From contig JAHEIW010000010.1 of the NCBI GenBank assembly GCA_024639185.1, positions 1-60,032 on the forward strand: a DNA stretch of 60,032 nt, given 5' to 3'. Positions 1-8,303 of this stretch are shown here, one piece after another (within the stretch, counting starts at the first letter, position 1; each line of letters begins with the position of its first letter). The notes below the pieces were generated by a model. That model worked only from the letters and a program-made list of their open reading frames with translations, made no database searches and was not told the DNA's origin. Source of the stretch: Deltaproteobacteria bacterium (GTDB lineage Bacteria > Desulfobacterota > Desulfobacteria > Desulfobacterales > JAHEIW01). A program made the translations under genes and the position numbers.

Positions 1-121
1 CGCCGGAAAACTGCCAGAAATCGGAGCCGGAATGGGAAAGGCCATCCGAAATTTCAAAGGTGAGTCAGACGAGGAAGAAAAAAAAGATCCTGAGAAGATT
101 GAAGAGGAAAAAAAAGAATAA
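1..121 (+). CDS. tatA: TatA/E-type twin-arginine translocase subunit, C-terminal part
   Basis: The reading frame is already open at base 2 and ends at a TAA at 119-121, so only the last 39 residues are visible. They begin AGKLPEIGAGMGKAIRNFKG, which matches the end of the amphipathic helix of TatA-family proteins (KLPEIG...GKAIRNFK). A short, strongly charged Glu/Lys tail follows, as is usual. TatA oligomers form the protein-conducting element of the twin-arginine pathway in the inner membrane. The membrane helix and start lie outside the window, so TatA and TatE cannot be told apart. No terminator is obvious in the 130 bases to the convergent etfA gene. Confidence 0.85.
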   Translation, partial: AGKLPEIGAGMGKAIRNFKGESDEEEKKDPEKIEEEKKE

Positions 122-254
122 TTCCCTGAATTATTTAAACGCTTGATTTCCCCTCCGCACAGCGCCCCAGATGGTTATACGCTACCCTGCATTTCGTTGG
201 ACCCCGCATCGGCAAACGCTGTTTCTGCTATGATTGTTTCTCATTTAGCCGCGC

Positions 255-1217
255 CTATTTATCGTTAAGCGCGGATTTGAGCCGGCGGGTTAAAATGGGA
301 ATGACATCAAAAAGATCTCCCACAATTCCATAGTCACAATTTTGCATCATGGCAGCCTGCGGATCCGTGTTGATGGCCACAATCACCTGCGCCGTTTTCA
401 TACCGGCAAAATGCTGGACCGAACCCGAGATCCCACAGGCAATGTAAAGATTTGGGCTCACCGTGGTACCGGTTTGTCCGACCTGCATGGAATGGGGAAC
501 CCAGCCGGCATCCACAGCCACACGTGAGGCCCCGACCGCCGCTCCCAAAACTTGCGCACATTCATACAGTATACGGAAATTGCCAGCGTTCTGCATGGCA
601 CGACCGCCGGCAATAATAATGGGTGCCTCCGCGAGATCTATGGCGTCGCCGGCATCCTCCTTAACGGCTTCAACTGTCAGGGATTCCTCTGAGATTTTGG
701 TTTTAAATGACAGAACCTCGGCCGTGACCGGTGATGGTTGTGGGTCAATCACATTGGGGCGGATACCGAACAGATAATGGGTTCCACCCAGCTTGAAGGT
801 CGCTATGGTTTTTCCTGAAAATTGCGACTTTTCCGCTGTCAGGGTTCTAAGGTCGACACCTATACAGTCCAGCAGGAGCGGTGCATCCAGCAGGGCCGCA
901 ATCCGGGGAAACACGTCTTTGGTCTGGAAAGATGTCAGACCGAACAGGGTATCGATTTCAAAGTAATCCAACGCATCGACCATCGCCCGCGCCCAGCAAT
1001 CCGGGTTCCAGTTCAGCAGCCCCTCATCTGATTGAATATCAACAATCTTGTGAATGCCAAAAGCCTGCAATTCATCTTTGTAAGCAGCACTTTTGCCGTC
1101 AAAGACCAAACCGTAGAGTTTGTGCTCAGGTCCCCGCGCGGCTGTAATAACGCCATTTAACGCCGGCTTGATGCCGTCTGCTGTGGTTTCTATCAGGATT
1201 CCGATATGAGTCATCAT
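255..1217 (-). CDS. etfA: Electron transfer flavoprotein alpha subunit (copy 1)
   Basis: EtfA carries FAD and, with EtfB, moves electrons from flavin dehydrogenases to a membrane acceptor. The protein starts MTHIGILIETTADGIK, typical of EtfA. The C-terminal FAD domain shows the family signature as LYIACGISGSVQHFAGM followed by VIVAINTD and DYGIVGDLFDVIP. Length (about 320 residues) is normal. The frame is open upstream to a TTG at 1241, 1 base from the etfB stop. ATG codons at 1217 and 1214 fit the family start better, but neither has a strong ribosome site, so the start is uncertain. It is last in an operon with etfB and the flavoprotein at 2328-3665, the likely electron donor. It ends in TAG. 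Confidence 0.93.
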   Translation of the reverse strand: MMTHIGILIETTADGIKPALNGVITAARGPEHKLYGLVFDGKSAAYKDELQAFGIHKIVDIQSDEGLLNWNPDCWARAMVDALDYFEIDTLFGLTSFQTKDVFPRIAALLDAPLLLDCIGVDLRTLTAEKSQFSGKTIATFKLGGTHYLFGIRPNVIDPQPSPVTAEVLSFKTKISEESLTVEAVKEDAGDAIDLAEAPIIIAGGRAMQNAGNFRILYECAQVLGAAVGASRVAVDAGWVPHSMQVGQTGTTVSPNLYIACGISGSVQHFAGMKTAQVIVAINTDPQAAMMQNCDYGIVGDLFDVIPILTRRLKSALNDK

Positions 1218-1241
1218 ATTCAATTTTCGCCGGCACGCCAA

Positions 1242-2009
1242 TTAGATAACCCTGGTCTCCTCCTTTAAAAGCCGGATGAGCTCCGTCACGGCCGCCTCGG
1301 GTGGCCCTTCAATAATTTTGGCGTGGCGTTGATCAACAGCCGGGCGCAGTTTATCAATTTGTATACTGCCGGCAGCTGTCGGCAGATTCAGGCGGTCAAG
1401 GTCAATGGTTTGAATCGGTTTTTTGCGGGCCTTCATGATATCCGGAAGGGTGGGATATCGAGGCTGATTCAAGGCTTTGCCCGCCCCAACAATACACGGC
1501 AGCGGCATACGGATGACCGCCATTTCACCGGCATTCATTTTGGATTCAACGGTTACCCGTCGGTCTTCCAGCTTGAAAGACACGACATTGCTGGCCACAG
1601 GGAAGTTGAATGCAACCCCCAGCCGAAAAGGGGTTTGAAAACCTTCGCTGTCGATGGATTCGTTGCCGGCAAAAATGATATCCGGTTTCCCATCCCTTTC
1701 GATAGCGGCTTTTATTGCACGGGCGGTCACCAGGCTGTCGGGATTGCGCTCGCAGCGGATCAGGATCCCCCGGTCCGCCCCCATGGCCAGAGCCGATCGC
1801 AATGTGGCTTCAGCTGACGCCTTGCCAACGGTGACAGCAATGATCTCTGCATCGGTGATGTGTCTTTTCAGCCCGCTGGCAGCTTCAATGGCATTTTCAT
1901 CATATGGGTTGATGATAAACGTAACCTTTTCATCAATGCGGTTGTTGTCGATGATGGTAATCTTGGCTGCGGTATCCGGGACATGTTTGATGCACACATA
2001 GACGTTCAT
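1242..2009 (-). CDS. etfB: Electron transfer flavoprotein beta subunit (copy 1)
   Basis: A 255-residue EtfB. It opens with MNVYVCIKHVPDTAAKI, contains the INPYDENAIEAA and VTVGKASAEATLR segments that build the AMP/flavin pocket, and has the EtfB recognition region around GNESIDSEGFQTPFRLG. It lies directly before etfA, and the two form the ETF heterodimer. A second, clearly diverged ETF pair occurs at 16749-18579. The two ETFs therefore probably serve different dehydrogenases: this pair the DAO-type flavoprotein upstream, the other the dimethylglycine dehydrogenase-like enzyme. That division of labour is inferred from gene order only. Confidence 0.94.
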   Translation of the reverse strand: MNVYVCIKHVPDTAAKITIIDNNRIDEKVTFIINPYDENAIEAASGLKRHITDAEIIAVTVGKASAEATLRSALAMGADRGILIRCERNPDSLVTARAIKAAIERDGKPDIIFAGNESIDSEGFQTPFRLGVAFNFPVASNVVSFKLEDRRVTVESKMNAGEMAVIRMPLPCIVGAGKALNQPRYPTLPDIMKARKKPIQTIDLDRLNLPTAAGSIQIDKLRPAVDQRHAKIIEGPPEAAVTELIRLLKEETRVI

Positions 2010-2059
2010 ATGCTTCAGCTCTAACTCTAATTTGGGCGATTCCCCGGTTGGAGTGGCGA

Positions 2060-2260
2060 TTGGTTAGGTCAAGAATCAATTATCAGAAGACAGAAGACAG
2101 AGATCAGAGGACAGAAAATGGAAAACAGAGATCCGAAGTCATATAGGCTGAATCATTTTTCATTTTTTAAATCTACCATCTGTTATCTGACTTCTGTCCT
2201 CTGTATTTTCCTGACACCTGCCTGCCCGCCATAGCCTTTGTGGCGAAGGCGGGACACCCG
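2060..2260. repeat. Palindromic short-repeat array (GAAGACAGA/CTGTCTTC type) plus hairpin
   Basis: This 318-base gap (2010-2327) holds no gene. Bases 2078-2140 repeat purine-rich units such as GAAGACAGA and GAGGACAGA. Bases 2180-2200 carry the complementary CTGACTTCTGTCCTCTG, so the whole can fold back on itself. A CTGACACCTG box follows, and then a separate hairpin with arms CCCGCC (2225-2230) and GGCGGG (2248-2253). The same array type recurs at 33517-33657, and a related one lies at 44447-44632. It separates etfB from the upstream flavoprotein gene. Confidence 0.75.
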
Positions 2261-2327
2261 AAACATATTAAAAGAAGGCTTGAAACGTTTAAGGCAACGA
2301 ATAAGCGTTGTGGCTTAATGAAAGTTT

Positions 2328-3665
2328 TTAGCCATTAACTGAGAAGCTGCTATCCGGATTGATCTCGCGGTTGCGGGAGAAAAATCCGACATCGATGGGC
2401 CGCTTGATATGACGCAAGGTAAACTGAAAGGGTTCTTTGTCGTGATCGAGTCCCTTTTCACAGGCATCAATGAGTTCCGCCATCATGGCGCCGACCACCG
2501 GCGCATTTTTGTACTGGTTGCCGCTGGTGCCAATGGCCATATAAAAGCCTTTCATATCCGACTTGTCGTAGATCGGAATCCAATCGTCGGAGCAATCATA
2601 AAGATCGCAAACACCCCGGGGCTGGTTGGGTATCTGCATGCTGGGCACCCGTTTGGCGCAGCGGTAGGTTTGCGCTTTCCACTGGGCTTCACTCAGCTGG
2701 TTGTTTCTTCCCGGCTCGCCTTTACCGGCGTAAAAGTCATCCGGATCGATCCATTCCTGGGGATCGCATTCCGGGTCCTCACTGCCGATCAGAAACATGT
2801 TGCCGACCTCCGGGCGATAATAACAGCCGATATCACCATCGGATGTATGGTACCCAGCATTCAGATAGTCATAGCCTTCCGGAGACGGGCAGTGCATCAC
2901 CTCGTGCCGCAAGGCCTTGGTTTTGATGTTGCAGGCTTCATAGACCCCCTCGGCCATCTGGTTGATTTTGTAGGAATGCGGTCCGGCAGCGTTGACAACC
3001 ACCGGTGCGTCGATCTCGGTGCCGTCTTTTAAGGTCACACCGAGCACCCGGTTGTCCTGGCTTCTGATGGCAACCACCTCGGCGTTGAAGATGAATTCAG
3101 CGCCCTTGGCTTCGGCAGCCCGCATGATATTGTGGGTCGACAGGGCCGGGTCATTGACGTAACCGCCTTCCGGGCAAAAAAGCGCGCCCCCGAGCATTTT
3201 GCTGGGCTCATCAAAAAATTTCGGATCTTCGGGTCGCCGCACCGGCCAGTGCTCATGTAAATCGTAGACGGGTACCATTTCGTTGACCTTCTCGTTGCTC
3301 CACTCTTCATAAGCGACACCAACGGCATCGTAGTGTCTCTGGACTTTGCGCCAGTCATGCCCCTGGGATTTGAGCAGAATCGAACCGGTATTCATGTATT
3401 TGGACAGACCTTTTTCATCATCGACATGATCCAGGTAATCCTCCCACTCGAGCCAGTATTTAAAGCCCTCATAGGCCATGGCCACGCCATCCTCGGTGGA
3501 ATAATGGGCCCTGACGATGGCGCAGGAAGCAGCGGTGGAGCCTTCACCCGCATCGGGCAGTTTGTCGATATTGAGGGTTTTATACCCCATTTTGGTCAGC
3601 TCATAAGCGATGGGGCTCCCGATGATGCCCGCCCCGATAATGATTGCATCATATTTTTTTGCCAT
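2328..3665 (-). CDS. FAD-dependent oxidoreductase, DAO / sarcosine-oxidase-beta type
   Basis: A 445-residue DAO-family amine oxidoreductase. The N-terminus has the dinucleotide fold motif AIIIGAGIIGSPIAYEL (residues 8-24), followed by the second FAD contact GEGSTAASCAIVRAHYS, where SoxB-like proteins bind flavin. Near the C-terminus, FYMAIGTSGNQYKNAPVVG is the usual closing FAD/substrate region. A strong ribosome site (GGGAGG) lies 6 bases before the ATG at 3665. It heads the operon that includes etfB and etfA, so it probably oxidises a secondary or tertiary N-methyl amine and gives electrons to ETF. The substrate is not evident from sequence. Confidence 0.82.
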   Translation of the reverse strand: MAKKYDAIIIGAGIIGSPIAYELTKMGYKTLNIDKLPDAGEGSTAASCAIVRAHYSTEDGVAMAYEGFKYWLEWEDYLDHVDDEKGLSKYMNTGSILLKSQGHDWRKVQRHYDAVGVAYEEWSNEKVNEMVPVYDLHEHWPVRRPEDPKFFDEPSKMLGGALFCPEGGYVNDPALSTHNIMRAAEAKGAEFIFNAEVVAIRSQDNRVLGVTLKDGTEIDAPVVVNAAGPHSYKINQMAEGVYEACNIKTKALRHEVMHCPSPEGYDYLNAGYHTSDGDIGCYYRPEVGNMFLIGSEDPECDPQEWIDPDDFYAGKGEPGRNNQLSEAQWKAQTYRCAKRVPSMQIPNQPRGVCDLYDCSDDWIPIYDKSDMKGFYMAIGTSGNQYKNAPVVGAMMAELIDACEKGLDHDKEPFQFTLRHIKRPIDVGFFSRNREINPDSSFSVNG

Positions 3666-3821
3666 GATTAAACCTCCCTGGTTCTTATAGTGTCATGTCC
3701 TAAAATAAATTATAAAAATGGCGCAGTAAATTTACGTTCAACTGAGTTCACGAATTAAATAAATTCCAAACAATGTTTGGGTCATTTGTCATATCACAAC
3801 CCGGGCGCAAAAAACAGCCAT

Positions 3822-4280
3822 TCACATTTTGACAAAGGCGGGCTTGCAGATTTTTTTCAAATCCCAGGCTTTTATTTTAAATGATTTGTCGTGCACGCCA
3901 GGGTTGAAATAAATGAAATCTTTTTGGGTCAGATCCGGATCCATGTAGATCGGAATAGACGTCAGATGGCCAAAGGGCGGCACGCACCCGACTTCACAGC
4001 CCACCGCTCCACTGACCTCTTCCGGTTTGGCAAAAGAAACCTTTTTGGTCTTGGCACCGGCAGCGGCCTTTTTCCAGTCCACCTTTTTGTTGCCCGGCAG
4101 GACCAGAACAATCATTCGGCCCTCTTTGGTTTTCAGCACCAGCGATTTAACGGTCTCAGCCTCGCTGACGCCCAGGGCCTCGGCCATGGCCGGGTTGGTG
4201 TAAACCGGTTCGTGCTCGACAACTTCATATCCGATTTTTGCCTGCTCCAGAGCGGCAATAATTTTCTCTTCCAATGTCAT
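3822..4280 (-). CDS. YbaK/EbsC-family aminoacyl-tRNA deacylase-like protein
   Basis: A 152-residue single-domain protein of the YbaK/ProX family. These proteins hydrolyse mischarged aminoacyl-tRNA (such as Cys- or Ala-tRNA-Pro) in trans. Family features are VLPGNKKVDWKKAA (the conserved Lys region) and the pocket segment GCEVGCVPPFGH followed by PIYMDPDL. The start at 4280 follows a reasonable GGGGAG site. It lies 24 bases after the sarcosine oxidase gamma gene and runs in the same direction, so it may be the last gene of that operon. A metabolic link to sarcosine oxidation is not obvious. Some YbaK-domain proteins have other substrates. Confidence 0.88.
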   Translation of the reverse strand: MTLEEKIIAALEQAKIGYEVVEHEPVYTNPAMAEALGVSEAETVKSLVLKTKEGRMIVLVLPGNKKVDWKKAAAGAKTKKVSFAKPEEVSGAVGCEVGCVPPFGHLTSIPIYMDPDLTQKDFIYFNPGVHDKSFKIKAWDLKKICKPAFVKM

Positions 4281-4304
4281 GATTCTTAGCTCCCCACTAC
4301 AGGT

Positions 4305-4946
4305 TTAGGCCGAAAGCGCTTCGATCCAGCGCAAAAACGTATTTTCACCGGCCGGGCGCAGCCCGAATTCATCCCCGGCTGCCAGAATCGCATGGCCCAT
4401 ATCCCGGCCATAACCACGCGAACAGGTCAGCAGAATGCCGCCGCTGCCAGTGGTGCGTTCCAGCGTGACGATCTGACAGGGCACGTGCGAAAAAGGGCCC
4501 TGGTAAAGAAATGGAACCGTTTTGGCGGGATCTTTGAAATCGAGGGCCGTTAATTTTTCGGCAATTGCAAAGATGTTTCGGCCAATCAGCGCCAAAAACA
4601 GGGTCGCATCGGTGGTTTCCGTACAGGCCGCATCTGCCGGCAATTCTGGAGGCGCACCGGCAAGATGCCAGATCGATGCCTGGGTCCGGTTCATGCGGTT
4701 TATGAGAACGCCGTTATCGAATGCACAGTGCCCGGGCGCATCCGGAATAAGGGCACCCGCCGGCTGGACGTTTGCCAGATCCGAATCCTGCAAATCCCAG
4801 CGCGAGCGGTGACTTAGATCGATCACCCAGGGCCCGTCGTTTTCGGCTTCATATTCCTGCACTACGGTCCAGTAATCGCGGACTTCAGTTTTTAACGGAG
4901 TCTCTGAAAACGTTAGTGGAGAACGTCGCTTAATTTCAACAGTCAT
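4305..4946 (-). CDS. soxG: Sarcosine oxidase gamma-subunit-like protein
   Basis: A 213-residue protein in the place of SoxG in a soxB-D-A-G order, 7 bases downstream of soxA. Sequence is weakly conserved in this family, as expected. It begins MTVEIKRRSPLTF, like SoxG (RRSPL...), and the C-terminal half (LALIGRNIFAIAEKLTALDF, then SHVPCQIV) resembles a truncated GcvT-type fold. SoxG is a structural subunit of heterotetrameric sarcosine oxidase. The assignment rests mainly on gene order, size and the N-terminal motif. Confidence 0.7.
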   Translation of the reverse strand: MTVEIKRRSPLTFSETPLKTEVRDYWTVVQEYEAENDGPWVIDLSHRSRWDLQDSDLANVQPAGALIPDAPGHCAFDNGVLINRMNRTQASIWHLAGAPPELPADAACTETTDATLFLALIGRNIFAIAEKLTALDFKDPAKTVPFLYQGPFSHVPCQIVTLERTTGSGGILLTCSRGYGRDMGHAILAAGDEFGLRPAGENTFLRWIEALSA

Positions 4947-4953
4947 TTTTGCC

Positions 4954-7872
4954 TCACATCTTTAGCTGCTTACCTTCAGGGTCGTAAAAGGGGGTGGGCA
5001 CCACTGTTGCGTGAAGGTGCTGACCATTGCATTCATCTTCATAGATTTGCAAGCGCGTGCCTTCGGCAGCCAGGGGTGCATCCACCAGCGCCAGACCGAC
5101 CGGTTCTTTCAAAGTAAAGCTGTGGCGCGCAATACACACATGTCCTCTGATGCGACTGTCCACGATGAGGGATCCATCTTTGGGGGTGCGGGAGGGGTCT
5201 TCCATTTTAAATCCCACCAGCTTAAGCCGGTCTTCCTGGTTCTCGGTTTGTTTCAATGCCACGGCCCCCACGGTCTTGGCATCTGATTTGTTACGGTCCC
5301 ACAGAAACCCCAGCCCGACATCGTGCAGGGTGGTTCGCTGCTCGGATTCGGAGCCGATGATCAGATGGGCTTTTTCCATGCGCAGCACATTCTGGGCCTC
5401 CAGACCGAAATGACGGATCCCGAACGCTTTGCCGGCGTCGAGTAAAATATCCCACAGTGTCTGCATGTAAGATGAGGGCACATGCAGTTCAAAGGACAGC
5501 TCACCCACAAAGCCCAGGCGCATGGACCTTACCGGTATGGTATCTTGAATCATAAATTCACGATACCCGGCATACGGAAAAGCGGCGTCGGAGACATCCG
5601 CGTCGGTCACTTTTCCGAGCACCTTGCGCGCGTTGGGCCCGGCCATGTTGATCACCCCGAAGGCGTCGGTCAGATTGACCATGTGAAAGCGCCAGCCGTC
5701 ATAGCGGGTGTGATATCGCAACCATTCCACCGTCGCGCCGGCCCGGGCGGTGGAGGTTGTAAAATAATAATCGTTTTCGGCTTTTTTGACCACGACACCG
5801 TCATCGATGATGCAGCCGTCATCGTTGCACATGGCCGAATATCTGACTTTTCCGTCGGCGATTTTGGACATGTCGCTCACGTAAACCCGCTGCAGGGCCT
5901 TGAGGGCATCGGGCCCCCAGAGCCTGAATTTGCCCAGAGTGGAAGCATCCAGCAGACCCACATTCTGGCGCACGTTTTCGATTTCCTCACGACAGCTGAG
6001 GTCTTCTGAAAAATAGCGTGCCCGCTCCCAGACCCCGATCCGCCGGATGATGCCGCCGGCGTTTTTCTGGGATTCATGCACCGGCGTGCGCTTGCACATA
6101 TCGTGGTTGCTGCCGGCATAGGTGGCAATAAAGGTCCCCACCAGGGGCGCGCGCATGGTCGTCGGCATGGCCGTGGCCTGGGTATCGCCATGATATTGCG
6201 CCACAAACAACGGCAGGTTGTGTCCGGGAATACCCGCCTGTCCCGGTCCGGTACCCGCGGCCGTAAAACGCTTGATGAGCTCGGTGGCATCAAAGCCCAT
6301 TTCAAGCGCCTGTTTGACGTTTTTAATGGTCGTATCTTCATCAAAGCAGATAAAGGTTTTGCGGCCCTGCACCGGTGCGGTCACCAATTTGCAGCCCTGG
6401 TCAGGACCCGGTAGCTGGTTGAGTTGCGCGCGCGCTTCCTGCAGCCGGCCCTCAACCGATTTGCCGCAATCGGCGGCCGCTATGACACCGGCCAGCTGTC
6501 CCGAGGCTTCAATCGATGCCGGGGAATTGAGCCCCAGCATGCGACCGGCGACCTGTACCTTATCCGGCAGCTGTTTAGGTATAAAGAAGCCGGTGTAGGG
6601 CTCATAGGCCAGTTTTGCCTGGGCCAGCGATAGGGGTCCGGTCAGGGGTGTCATACCGGCGGAGGCCACTAAAAGATCGCAGGCAAACTCCTTGGTAAGG
6701 GTTCCCGTTTTGGTGGCCAGCGTAACTTTGTTGAGCGTTTTGCTGCCCTGGGCACGGGTGGCCACCCAGCCCCTCAGAAAGGGGATATCGCGTTCCTTGA
6801 GCGCTGCAAGCAGGACGGGATCCTGCCCATCCTCGCGGATATCGGCCACGCATGCAACCGCTAGACCCAGATCAGACAAATCCACTGCCGCTTCCAATCC
6901 CAGGTCATGCCCGATGCTGAAAACCGCCTGCTTGCCGGGAAGCAGACCGTAAGTATGTGCCAGCCGTTGAGCACAGCCAATCTGCATCACACCGGGGCGC
7001 TCGTTGTTGTCAAAAAGCAGCGGGCGCTCGATGCAGCCGCTGGCCACCACCACGCTGGTGGCACGGATTTCAAGGTAACGCTCTTCAAAAGAATCGCCAT
7101 CACGTCCTTTCTGAAAGGCGGTCACCAGATTGTTATTATAGACACCCACCACAGTGGTGTGCGTAAATACGCGTACACTGGCGTTTTGCTCAACCTGCTG
7201 GGCCATCTGCCGCGCGCTTTGTGCCAGAGAGGTGCCGTTGCCATTGTCTGCCGTGCGGTAGTCAAAAAAACCACCCAGCCACGGTCGTATTTCCAGCAGG
7301 ATCACCCGCAGTCCCTGTTCGGCAGCCGCCAGGGCCGCCGACATTCCCGCCGGTCCCCCGCCGATGACACACACATCGGCTGTGGGATAGATCTCATCAT
7401 AGCGACCGGGCATTTGAAAGTCGGGTGATATTTTGCCCAGGCCGGCAGCCTTGCGCACCTGTTTGAGTGCAATCGGCCAGATGCGGGCCGGCTTGTGCAT
7501 GCTGCGGTAATAAAAGCCCGCCGGCATGGCCCAATCCAAATTGTCCATGAACCCTTTCATATCCCATTCAGGCGAGCCCGAGATATTTTGGGGTTCAAGC
7601 TGCATACCGTCTGCCAGCAGCGTGGTCTCCGTGCAGACATTGGGGATCCCGTTGACCTGCATGCAGGTGTTGCTGCTTTCACCATCCAGGCTGTACAGCC
7701 CGCGCGGGCGATGATATTTCAGACTGCGCGAGAAGATGCGGATGCCGTTGGCGTAAAGGGCCGATGCCAGCGTATCTCCACTCAACCCCTTGAGCTTTTT
7801 TTTGCGGTACTCAAACCGCAGGGTTTTTTCTGGATGAATTCGCAGGGTGGGCAGGTTTTCCAGCCTTTTCAT
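4954..7872 (-). CDS. soxA: Sarcosine oxidase alpha-subunit-like protein
   Basis: A 972-residue multidomain subunit. Residues 1-110 form the ferredoxin-like N-terminal domain of SoxA/HCN synthase proteins (GDTLASALYANGIRIFSRS, then KYHRPRG), with only two cysteines, so a 2Fe-2S cluster is unlikely. A nucleotide-binding fold begins at about residue 168 (VCVIGGGPAGMSAALAAAE). From about 600 on there is a GcvT-like aminomethyltransferase domain, which in the family passes the methyl-derived carbon to tetrahydrofolate. In aerobes the complex makes H2O2; in this apparently anaerobic setting electrons more likely go to an acceptor such as ETF (inference). It overlaps soxD by 4 bases (ATGA). Confidence 0.9.
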   Translation of the reverse strand: MKRLENLPTLRIHPEKTLRFEYRKKKLKGLSGDTLASALYANGIRIFSRSLKYHRPRGLYSLDGESSNTCMQVNGIPNVCTETTLLADGMQLEPQNISGSPEWDMKGFMDNLDWAMPAGFYYRSMHKPARIWPIALKQVRKAAGLGKISPDFQMPGRYDEIYPTADVCVIGGGPAGMSAALAAAEQGLRVILLEIRPWLGGFFDYRTADNGNGTSLAQSARQMAQQVEQNASVRVFTHTTVVGVYNNNLVTAFQKGRDGDSFEERYLEIRATSVVVASGCIERPLLFDNNERPGVMQIGCAQRLAHTYGLLPGKQAVFSIGHDLGLEAAVDLSDLGLAVACVADIREDGQDPVLLAALKERDIPFLRGWVATRAQGSKTLNKVTLATKTGTLTKEFACDLLVASAGMTPLTGPLSLAQAKLAYEPYTGFFIPKQLPDKVQVAGRMLGLNSPASIEASGQLAGVIAAADCGKSVEGRLQEARAQLNQLPGPDQGCKLVTAPVQGRKTFICFDEDTTIKNVKQALEMGFDATELIKRFTAAGTGPGQAGIPGHNLPLFVAQYHGDTQATAMPTTMRAPLVGTFIATYAGSNHDMCKRTPVHESQKNAGGIIRRIGVWERARYFSEDLSCREEIENVRQNVGLLDASTLGKFRLWGPDALKALQRVYVSDMSKIADGKVRYSAMCNDDGCIIDDGVVVKKAENDYYFTTSTARAGATVEWLRYHTRYDGWRFHMVNLTDAFGVINMAGPNARKVLGKVTDADVSDAAFPYAGYREFMIQDTIPVRSMRLGFVGELSFELHVPSSYMQTLWDILLDAGKAFGIRHFGLEAQNVLRMEKAHLIIGSESEQRTTLHDVGLGFLWDRNKSDAKTVGAVALKQTENQEDRLKLVGFKMEDPSRTPKDGSLIVDSRIRGHVCIARHSFTLKEPVGLALVDAPLAAEGTRLQIYEDECNGQHLHATVVPTPFYDPEGKQLKM

Positions 7873-8129
7873 GATTGCGCCTCCGGTGTGTCCACCTCAA
7901 GGTTACAGGTTGTATTACGGTGAGTGGTAAACCACACACCACAGCCATCTTTATGGCACCACCATTCTTTTTGGATGCCGGCCACGCATTTGTTCATGTG
8001 CACATATTCGCACCAGGCCTGCGGGGTCAGATCCGCTTCATCGGGCCGGGGCCCTTTTTCTTCGCCGCCATAGCGGAATTCATATCCGTTGCGTTTGCCG
8101 CACACGGGACAGGTCAGGGTTAATGCCAT
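7869..8129 (-). CDS. soxD: Sarcosine oxidase delta-subunit-like protein
   Basis: An 86-residue SoxD. The N-terminal CPVCGKRNGYEFRYGGE and the later HKDGCGVWFTTHRNT are the Cys/His positions that hold the structural zinc in the delta subunit of heterotetrameric sarcosine oxidase. Its stop overlaps the soxA start (ATGA), which points to coupled translation and equal stoichiometry. A GGAGATAAC ribosome site precedes the ATG at 8129. Unlike the usual tight soxBDA arrangement, 174 bases with a repeat separate it from soxB. Confidence 0.9.
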   Translation of the reverse strand: MALTLTCPVCGKRNGYEFRYGGEEKGPRPDEADLTPQAWCEYVHMNKCVAGIQKEWWCHKDGCGVWFTTHRNTTCNLEVDTPEAQS

Positions 8130-8149
8130 CTTGTTATCTCCTTAGGTGA

Positions 8150-8245
8150 GCTAAAGTGGCAAGTGCCTAAAGTGGTGGAGTCGCTGCGCTCTATCTTTTA
8201 TGAAAAGGGCAGAATTCCTTAACTTTAGGCATTTTAAGCACTTGT
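8150..8245. repeat. Intergenic repeat, TTTAGGCATTTTA/AAGTGCCTAAAG type
   Basis: Bases 8161-8173 (AAGTGCCTAAAGT) and 8222-8242 (ACTTTAGGCATTTTAAGCAC) are inverted copies. They flank a GGAGTCGCTGCGCTCTATCTT core (8176-8197). The reverse complement of the core, AAAGATAGAGCGCAGCGACT, recurs with few changes at 36539-36560, where copies of TTTAGGCATTTTAG also occur. This is a mobile or REP-like intergenic element sitting between soxD and soxB. No coding potential is seen. Confidence 0.65.
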
Positions 8246-8303
8246 GTAAAATTTCTGTGACTAAGAAAAATGATCTCATCCATTTTCATGCAAATTTCAG
8301 GTA

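Noticed and set aside
3800-3826. Minus-strand -24/-12 site (TGGCTGTTTTTTGC) before the DAO-type flavoprotein
   Set aside because: GG and GC are 9 bases apart, one short of the strict spacing.
4954-7872. 2Fe-2S cluster in the SoxA N-terminal domain
   Set aside because: Only two cysteines are present in the ferredoxin-like region, too few for the four ligands seen in related dehydrogenases.
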